Of a stretch of DNA of 64,000 nt, positions 56,799 to 64,000 are shown one piece after another. This stretch comes from Triticum aestivum (lineage: Eukaryota; Streptophyta; Magnoliopsida; Poales; Poaceae). The stretch covers positions 521,921,184 through 521,985,183 of the forward strand of contig NC_057795.1 in NCBI RefSeq assembly GCF_018294505.1. Reading direction: 5' to 3'. The notes under the pieces are model-generated. The model saw only the letters and a list, made by a program, of their open reading frames with translations, had not been told where the DNA came from and ran no database searches. Position numbers and translations under genes: made by a program. How positions within the stretch are numbered: position 1 is the stretch's first letter; every line of letters starts with the position of its first letter.

Positions 56799-57335
56799 CT
56801 AACTGTAGGCGTGAAGATACCAATCGTCGTCGGATTCCCAGGGTGACGCTGCTCCTAGCATCATGTTGAATTGAGCGTCCGCTTTTCGCCTACGATTGTC
56901 CTCGCGATAGGCGGCTCGCTCCGCCCTCCTCTTATCCCTCTCCGCCCTCCTTTGCACGTAGAACTCGCGCTCGTTGATTATGTCCTGCGGGAAGTGTTGG
57001 CGCCACAGCGCCATGGCTTCCTCGTCCATCTCGGTGATGACGAGATGGTGCTCCCGCCTCCGGTTGTCGCGACGATCCTCGTCGGTGCTAAGCCGCGGTA
57101 GAGGCGCGAGCTCCTGCGCCCGCTCCCGTGTCGGCACGTTGGGGAATTTCAATGTTCTATGAGGCCACCGGAGGCGCCACGCCGTCGCATCATACGCGCG
57201 GGCGGCCTCGTTGGCGGTGTCGAAATTGCCGAGGCCGAGGCGCATCCTGTGGAACCGGATCTCAGAGGAGAAGCCGCGGGAGGGGCGCGCGCGGACGCCG
57301 CGGTATCCCCAAGTTTCCCGCCGACGCGGCGACAT
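56799..57335 (-). CDS. AP2/ERF-domain protein, small Triticeae-type
   Basis: AP2 domains bind GCC-box or DRE-type DNA in transcription factors. The 178-residue ORF starts at ATG 57333-57335 (MSPRRRETWGYRGVRARPS). A single AP2 domain spans about residues 10-66 (YRGVRARPS, SSEIRFHRMRLGLGNFDTA, EAARAYDATAWRLR, KFPNV). The canonical WVAEIR is SSEIR here, a divergence from typical ERFs. The rest is Arg/Glu-rich, with an acidic end (ESDDDW). A TATAAAA box lies 108 bp upstream. Many grass genomes contain large families of this short form, often among transposons, so function is uncertain. Confidence 0.8.
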   Translation of the reverse strand: MSPRRRETWGYRGVRARPSRGFSSEIRFHRMRLGLGNFDTANEAARAYDATAWRLRWPHRTLKFPNVPTRERAQELAPLPRLSTDEDRRDNRRREHHLVITEMDEEAMALWRQHFPQDIINEREFYVQRRAERDKRRAERAAYREDNRRRKADAQFNMMLGAASPWESDDDWYLHAYS

Positions 57336-57442
57336 GGTGGCGCGGTGGCGACGAGGCGAGAAAGATCGGGGAGAGAGCGGTGGAGAGGCACAAAGTGGGG
57401 AGAGAGAGGTGGCAAGGCAAAGAGCGGTGGGAGGGTGTTGGA

Positions 57443-57449
57443 TTTTATA
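57443..57449 (-). promoter_or_regulatory. TATA box of the AP2-like gene
   Basis: The minus strand reads GCTTTATAAAATCC, at a fitting distance (108 bp) from the ATG. Confidence 0.55.
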
Positions 57450-57624
57450 AAGCGCGCCGAACGCCGCGCGCCAAAACTAGCGCACGCCTGGCCGCTTTTT
57501 CCCGCGCGCGCGTGATCCTTTCCCGACGTCTCTGCTATCTCTACTCTCTTCTCTACTGGTATATTTATTTAATATTTAATATTTATCTCTACTTATCTAC
57601 TGTCTACTTTTTTTCTCTATACTT

Positions 57625-57865
57625 TTTTTCTCTTATAAAGAAAACAGAGTTGGTGATGATGGTGTGCCTGCCATCCTGCAATATAGGCCGTCCGATTTAT
57701 ATCTGATAGATAGAAAGGAAATAAATGGGAATTTTGCAAAAAGATACCCATACCCCTCTCTAGATTTGCAAATAAGGCCTTCCCTCGTTCATCCTTTTCT
57801 CCCACAAGATAAACTACTCATACAAATGCATCTTGATGCGTGCAACGCATGTGCATCTTGCTAGT
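57625..57865. repeat. Half copy of the foldback element
   Basis: It matches the right arm of the 53803-54241 element (GAGTTGGTGATGATGG, AAGGCCTTCCCTCGTTCATCC, TCTTGCTAGT) but has no left arm. It contains AAACTACTCATACAAATGCA, which in the complete element occurs only in the left arm. Confidence 0.8.
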
Positions 57866-58640
57866 TCTAAAAAACTTTCCATCATTTGCCACACTACTGG
57901 TTGCAGATGAAAAACCTACCCAAGCACAATGCGATACAGGAGCAACGCACAATTACAAGTTGATATTCTGTTGGACAATGGAGGCTATAACCAATTACTT
58001 TTACGGGAACATTAGCACCCAGGAAATTTGAAGGGTAGGTATGAAGAAAATTGGAATTGCACATGTACTGCTAAGTGATTCAATACACACATTACCAATC
58101 GAGGAGGAGAACGATGGTCGTGGCAGCCTCTGTGAGTCATGGTCGACAACGGGAGTCAGTTCATTGTCCACGACAGTGGTACTTCTGCACTTGGCGTCGG
58201 CTTTTGGGAAGCAGATCCGAGACCATGGAAGACGATGCCGGGGAAGAAGCTCCGTGTACGACGACGACGGTGGACCGGCTCTAGTGTGGCGTATGAGGTC
58301 GTCGATGAGGCAAATGCGCTGCGGTGGACGAGTGCGCTGATGTAAATGGGAGGAGCACGAAGGCTGCGGTGCCGTGGAGAAGTCTATTTTGCGGTGGGGA
58401 TAGAAAATGGGGAGTATTCAGGTGTACTACTCTGGGTGCCGGGGTGAGGTTTGTTGGGTAGGGTGAACCTGAAGTTACGAAAACAGCCCCCTACCAAGCG
58501 TCATCCGTAGGCCTGTTCCGAAGGCTATGACGGTAACTTCCCACTGCTCGAATCAGGGTCGCGGGAGATTTTCCGCCGACCTCAAAATTTTGTGACACTG
58601 AACTCCCCGTGTGGCGTGTTGAGTGATTCGTCTAAGCAAC
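57866..58640. other. Spacer, nothing recognised
   Basis: ORFs of 60-100 codons are present in overlapping frames without motifs. No known repeat end was identified. Confidence 0.4.
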
Positions 58641-58644
58641 TAGC

Positions 58645-58898
58645 GAGTAGTAGTAGTAAACTCTGCATATTAGGTTTGACCGAAGTCGAACTTCTTAAAG
58701 TTTGACCATGTTTATAGAAAAATATAAACATTTACCATAACAAATATGTATGATGTGAAAGTACATTCAATAATGAATCTAATGGTATTTATTTGTTATT
58801 GTATATGTTAATACTTTTTTATAAGCTTTCTGAGAGTTTACAAAACTTGACTTTGACCAATGCTAATACGCGGACTTAAATAAAAACGGAGAGAGTAC
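58645..58898. mobile_element. Degenerate Stowaway-like MITE
   Basis: GGTTTGACCGAAGTCGAACTT at the left and AAACTTGACTTTGACCAATG plus AACGGAGAGAGTA at the right are the internal and right-end hallmarks. The left terminus has decayed to AGTAGTAGTAGTAAACTC. Confidence 0.6.
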
Positions 58899-59790
58899 AC
58901 ATTTGTTTTCTTAGTTTGTAGTGAATTAATCATTTGTTGAAATTGTGAACTAAATATATTAGGCTATTGACTTCGAATGTAATGGTCTATACAATTCAAT
59001 AGTTACAATCATTGTCGAATCCCAAGATGTATACAAGGTCTATAGTACTTCACAACATGCTCAAATTCACATAATCCCAGTCAAATGAGAATCTAAATGC
59101 ATTTCATAGTTATTACTTTGTAGGATGCAACAAAACCAACCATAACTCTACATCAGCCATTATAGAAGCAACATTTTGACATATCCCAATGTGTGAATGA
59201 AACGTGCAGAGAGAGCTTTTGAAGATGGAGCAGATAGGGCGGGAAAGATTGCATGTATGTGGACGAAAGAGTAGGAGACAAACCTAATGAGACAGAGAGA
59301 GAGAGAGAGATAGAGAGAGAAAGAGAGAGGAAGAAGTTAGGTCTGTGAGAAAGATGGAGACATGTAATATACGTGAGATGCGTGTGCATCCAGATTCTGT
59401 ATACGTGGAAGGAGAAGAGACAACATGTTTGATGAGAGAGCTGGAAAAACATGGACGAGAGGGGAAGGATCTCGTGGGTTGAGGGATTGATAATTTTGTG
59501 CGGGGGAGAGAGGGATTGGTAATTTTGTGTGTGTGAGAGAGAGAGGGTGGGGGGAGGAGTCAGTCAATCGTCGTCACATCACCCTGCTTCCAAATGGCGC
59601 CGCATTCTCTAGCGTGGCGTGGTCGCCGTCTTCGATCTGTTCGATGCCCTCTTTGAAGATTGAGGTGTTGTGCATGTTGGGGTGCAAAGAAGCATAAGCG
59701 AGAGTGGTCGCGCCATATAACCTTGGATGGGGATGAATTGTGTGCTCGGGGGAGTGTGTGTGTGTGTGTGTGTTGTGCTGTGTGTGTGTA

Positions 59791-59830
<40 letters not shown>

Positions 59831-60867
59831 TGTGTGTCAGATATTGAGAGAAAACAAACCTAAGGAGAGAAATGGGTATTCACGAAGAGATTGTGCGGGC
59901 CTTGAGGTGGGCAGGGGCCGGGTGACAGTGTCAAAATGTGCGCGTTGATGCATGTGTTGCATGCGAGCGTGCGAGGGACGGACGAATCGAGAGAGATGGT
60001 TGTCATGTTACGGATGCTCCTCTCTCTCTGTCACACACACACACAAGTAAAATACAAGACCGTTCTCTCATGTATACACAACGTATTGGCATCTGTTTAT
60101 GTCTCACTCATGCATGATCATTTGCACATTCACACCTCTCTATGTCTGTATCACACGCACACTGTCTCCACATTGCCCTTCCGCCACAACACACATATGG
60201 ACACATACAGACATTCTCTCTTAGTCACACACACAAAATCAATATTAAAAAAAACTAGGGCGCACCTAGAACGTCCAAATCCAAATAAACACGAACTGGA
60301 GCTAAATTCAAATATATGGAAATATTGCAGCATCAAGAACTTTTCCACGAAAAAAAAGTTGAGTAATATTCGGGGATTGTTTTCACACACACAAAAAGGT
60401 TTGGTGGATGTCCTTTGAGCGCGACACGGTGACGCATCGTTCGATCGATCGCGCAGCCGCGGTTCACATGCTTGCACATGATTCCATATCATGGTTGTGG
60501 TACTAACTAATAAAAGTGCTGCCTAAGACTAATGTTTACGTGTACTAGAACAATTTTCTTTTAAGTTTGACCAACCCTATATAAAACTAAAGTAAGCCCC
60601 CACACAAGCACTCGTCAATATGCCGCCGCCGCTGTTGCGCATGCCGGCGCCCGCCTGCTCCGGCCAACAATTTCTCGCCCATCACCACCGTGTCGCCGCC
60701 AACCCTGTGCCATGAAGCTGAAGGCTCGCCCGCTCACGTCGTCTGCAGTCCCTCCTCGCGATGCCGTCGTGCTGCCAAGCACGCGAGAAGCTGGTGGAGC
60801 CGCGTCTATGCACGCAACATATGAAGAGGAGGACGAGCGCGTGCTCCAGCACGCCGGCGAGGAGGAA
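58899..60867. repeat. Microsatellite-rich spacer
   Basis: GA runs (59293-59330), GT/CT compound runs (59755-59838) and CA runs (60028-60045, 60220-60236) are scattered in otherwise unrecognised DNA. The part 60600-60867 is GC-rich and may be a fragment of a gene cut by the Gypsy LTR; no motif was recognised. Confidence 0.6.
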
Positions 60868-62442
60868 TGATACGTCTCCAACGTATCTATAATTTTTGAT
60901 TGTTCCATGCTATTATATTACCTGTTTTGGATGCTTATGGGCTTTATTCTACATATTTATATCATTTTTGGGACTAACCTACTAACCGGAGGCCCAGCCC
61001 ATATTGCTGTTTTTTTTCCTATTTCAGTATTTCGAAGAAAAGGAATATCAAACGGAGTCCAAACGGAATGAAACCTTTGGGAGCGTTATTTTTGGAACAA
61101 ATCTGATCCGGAGAGCCTGGAGTGCAAGTCAAGAAAGCTCCGATGGCCCCACGAGATAGGAGGGCGCGCCCCCCCTATAGGGCGCGCCCCCTGTCTCGTG
61201 GGCCCCTCGGGCGTCCACCGACGTACTTCTTCCTCCTATGTATACCTACGGACCCCGAAAACATCCAGGGGCACCACGAAACACAATTTCCACCACCGTA
61301 ACCTTCTGTATCCGTGAGATCCCATCTTGGAGCCTTCGCCGGCACTCTGCCGGAGGGGGAATCGACCATGGAGGGCCTCCACATCAACATCCTTGCCCCT
61401 CCTATGAGTTGTCAGTAGTTTACCTTAGACCTACGGGTCCATAGTTATTAGCTAGATGGCTTCTTCTCTCCTTTTGGATCTCAATACAATGATCTCCCCC
61501 TCTCTTGTGGAGATCTATTCGATGTAATCTCTTTTTGTGGTGTGTTTGTCAAGATCTGATGAATTGTGAGTTTACGTTCAGATTTATCTATGGTTATTAA
61601 TTGAATCTTCTCTGAATTCTTTTATGTATGATTGAGTTATCTTTGCAAGTCTCTTCGAATTATCGGTTTGGTTTGGCCTACTAGATCGATCTTTCTTGCC
61701 ATGGGAGAAGTGCTTAGCTTTGGGTTCAATCTTGCGGTGTTCTTACCCAGTGACAGAAAGGGTTGCAAGACACGTATTGTATTGTTGCCATCGAGGATAA
61801 CAAGATGGGGTTTATATCATATTGCATGAGTTTATCCCTCTACATCATATCATACTGCTTAATGCGTTACTCCATTCTTATGAACTTAATACTCTAGATG
61901 CATGTTGGATAGCGGTCGATGTGTGGAGTAATAGTAGTAGATGCAGGCAGGAGTCGATCTACTTGTTTTGGATGTGATGCCTATATACATGATCATGCCT
62001 AGATAACGTCATAATTATTCGCTTTTCTATCAATTACTTGACAGTAATTTGTTCACCCACCATAATACTTATGCTCTCGAGAGAAGCCTCTAGTGAAACC
62101 TATGGCCCCCGGGTCTATCTCTTATCATATTTGCTTTCAATCTAATTTTATTTGCATCTTTACTTTCTTGCATCTATATCATAAAATACCAAAAATATAT
62201 TTATCTTATCATACTATCTCTATTAGATCTCACTTTCGCAAGTGGCCGTGAAGGGATTGACAACCCCTTTATTGCGTTGGTTGCGAGTTATCAGTTTGTT
62301 TGTGTAGGTGCGTGGGACTTTTGAGGAGCCTCCTACTGGATTGATACCTTGGTTCTCAAAAACTGAGGGAAATACTTACGCTACACTTGCTGCATCACCC
62401 TCTCCTCTTCGGGGAAAACCAACGCTAGCTCAAGACGTAGCA
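60868..62442 (+). repeat. 5' LTR of the right-end Gypsy element
   Basis: It contains a GC-rich hairpin (61146-61206, arms CCACGAGATAGGAGGGCGCG and its near mirror) followed by the TATGTATACC region of a likely promoter. Confidence 0.85.
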
Positions 62443-62784
62443 AGAAGGATTTCCGGTGCCGTTGCCGGGGAGGTCTTTGCTCAAGTCAAGACAGACCAAG
62501 TACCCATCACAAACTCATCTCCCTCGCATTTACATTATTTGCCATTTGCCTCTCGTTTTCCTCTCCCCCACTTCACCCTTGCCGTTTTATTCGCCCTGTC
62601 TTTCCCAATCATCTCCTCTCCTTTCCGTTTGCCATTTTTTGTTTGCTTGTGTCTCCATGTGCCTTCTATGTGCTTGCATCTTTGCTTGCTAAAAATCTAT
62701 TGATATGGATCCACTTAAAGTGTTCTACTTGGATCATCTTTGATCCTTATGCGCTCGTGCTGAAACCCCAACTAGCCTAGTTGA

Positions 62785-63939
62785 TGGGAATCTTTAGATG
62801 AGCATGCTCATTTTTTGCATCATCGTTTGTCTGAAAAGGGGAAGGTCTTATGGTATCATATAAATAGTTTGCTATGCTATGCTTGGAATCTTTGTGAAAG
62901 TTGTGATTTTACTTGTTGCTCTAAGAACCCTAAAAAACACCTTCCCTACCTTTGTGAGTTCAATGATAATGAAATCTTATCTTCTTATGCAAAGGGTGTT
63001 TATAGTTACTATGATATCGAACAAATTGAAGAATTTATCGTTTTTAAGGGTGCTCATGAAGTTGCTTCTTTGATTGAAAAGTATGATTTTACTCTTAACA
63101 AGTCTGAAAATTCCGTCATACTTAAATATTGCAATGAAAACTTTGCTCATAATGTCCATGTCCAAGAATTTATTGAAAGAATGACCATTGCTTTGGAAGA
63201 AAACAATGATATGAATGAATCGATAGATACTGATGATTCCGATGATTTGATTGAAATATCCCTTGATGAACATGATGCTTGCTATCCTTGTGGCCATGAT
63301 GCCAATATTTATGAAGATGAGTTTGCTATAGTTCCTTATGTTAAACATGAGATCGTTGCCATTGCACCCATACTTGGTATTTCCTTTAATGAAAGGCATG
63401 ATTGCAATGATTTTACTATAAATTCTCTTGATTTCAATCATGCTAATAATATGCAAAACCCTAAGCTTGGGGATGCTAGTTTTGCTATGTCTACTACTTG
63501 TTGCAATGATCATGATTGGGGTGATTCTTCTTTTGATTTCGAAAACTTATTTAACCCCCATGATGAATATAAGATTGATAATAGTGTTTGCGATAATATT
63601 GGAAGTGGGTTTGGAAGAGTGTCAACTTTAGATCCCACACATTTGGAGTATGTTCAATCTTATGATATTTTTGATAAAAGTGGGTTCGGAAAGGTCATGA
63701 CTTTAGTTAATGTCAATCCCACTATTTTGGAAGAGTGTCAACTTTGCATGCATGTGGATCGTGTTGAGAATATGTTATGTGATAGCTATTTTGTTGAATT
63801 TTCTTATGATCCCACATGTAATTATTATGAGAGAGGAAAATATGGTTGTAGAAATTTTCATGTTACTAAATTACCTCTCGCCATGTTGAGATTGCTATTA
63901 TTTCTTTTCGCTTCCTTGCATATGCTAGTTTTTGCTTGA
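62785..63939 (+). CDS. Unrecognised Gypsy ORF with hydrophobic C-terminus
   Basis: The frame is open from a TGA at 62782 to the stop at 63939, about 384 codons, without an ATG near its start. Gag and zinc-knuckle motifs are absent; the sequence is Asp/Asn/Cys-rich (CYPCGHDANIYEDEF, SGFGRVSTLDPTHLEYV twice in variant form). It ends in a hydrophobic segment (MLRLLLFLFASLHMLVFA) that could span a membrane. It occupies the place where gag normally sits, so the element may be a non-autonomous type. The function is unknown. Confidence 0.55.
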   Translation, partial: WESLDEHAHFLHHRLSEKGKVLWYHINSLLCYAWNLCESCDFTCCSKNPKKHLPYLCEFNDNEILSSYAKGVYSYYDIEQIEEFIVFKGAHEVASLIEKYDFTLNKSENSVILKYCNENFAHNVHVQEFIERMTIALEENNDMNESIDTDDSDDLIEISLDEHDACYPCGHDANIYEDEFAIVPYVKHEIVAIAPILGISFNERHDCNDFTINSLDFNHANNMQNPKLGDASFAMSTTCCNDHDWGDSSFDFENLFNPHDEYKIDNSVCDNIGSGFGRVSTLDPTHLEYVQSYDIFDKSGFGKVMTLVNVNPTILEECQLCMHVDRVENMLCDSYFVEFSYDPTCNYYERGKYGCRNFHVTKLPLAMLRLLLFLFASLHMLVFA

Positions 63940-64000
63940 TATGATAATTTGTTTGCATATAAGATGCCTATGCATTGGAATTATGTTAAACTTAGATGTG

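Larger units (their letters stand above)
60868..64000 (+). mobile_element. 5' part of a Sabrina-like Gypsy element, running off the window
   Basis: The 5' LTR is 60868-62442 (starts TGATACGTCTCCAACGTATC, ends CAAGACGTAGCA, 1575 bp). The primer site CCGTTGCCGGGGA follows at 62459-62471. Internal sequence continues to the window end with one long ORF. It is related to the minus-strand LTR at 31407-32963. The other LTR and target duplication lie outside. Confidence 0.85.

Noticed and set aside
59660..59948. ORFs made of Val/Cys and Ser/Leu runs
   Set aside because: They are translations of GT/CT microsatellites.

Overview
The window is plant nuclear DNA from a grass, almost certainly a Triticeae genome (wheat, Aegilops, barley or rye group). 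The reasons are a BARE/WIS/Angela-type LTR (starting TGTTGGAAATATGCCC), large Gypsy LTRs starting TGATACGTC, Stowaway MITEs with CTCCCTCCGT ends, GC-rich single-exon grass genes and deep nesting of retrotransposons. The species cannot be fixed from the sequence alone.

Left part (1-17300), gene-bearing, all genes on the minus strand: an imperfect tandem duplication of about 0.9 kb (254-2062); a PIF/Harbinger DNA transposon with 22-bp terminal repeats and TTA target duplications (2487-4709); a single-exon MAKR-family receptor-kinase regulator (5188-6294); and a complete lipin-type phosphatidate phosphatase (PAH). The PAH coding region could be rebuilt as 10 coding exons from 16064 down to 9204 (3588 nt, 1195 codons plus stop), with a 5'-UTR exon and TATA box near 17280. 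It has an internal tandem repeat in its acidic linker and four MITEs in its introns.

Middle part (17300-35250), mostly transposable elements: a complete Ty1/Copia element on the minus strand with 303-bp LTRs and GAATC target duplications (18734-25999); a gag-only mini-Copia with about 170-bp LTRs (26364-28189); a LINE 3' fragment split by a BARE/Angela-type solo LTR (28515-31406); and truncated Gypsy and BARE pieces packed end to end (31407-35240).

Right-middle part (35250-52500) looks like one old, degenerate En/Spm-like DNA transposon. It has a 44-bp GGGCCGGCCCA tandem array at one side and a minus-strand multi-exon gene. A complete 10.2-kb Athila-type Gypsy element (38710-48915, AGCAC target duplications) is inserted four bases inside one of its introns. 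That Gypsy element has gag-protease, RT, RNase H and integrase domains, broken visibly by one base, plus a 149-residue accessory coiled-coil ORF.

Right end (52500-64000): microsatellite-rich DNA, a 440-bp foldback element and a half copy of it, a coiled-coil exon with 36-bp repeats, a compact AP2/ERF-like gene (56799-57335), and the start of another Gypsy element on the plus strand (60868 to the window end).

The likely host genes here are the MAKR-like gene, PAH and possibly the AP2-like gene. They share no obvious pathway; PAH acts in lipid synthesis and MAKR in receptor-kinase signalling. I found no tRNA, rRNA or CRISPR feature. All repeat boundaries, splice sites and divergence counts were read by eye.
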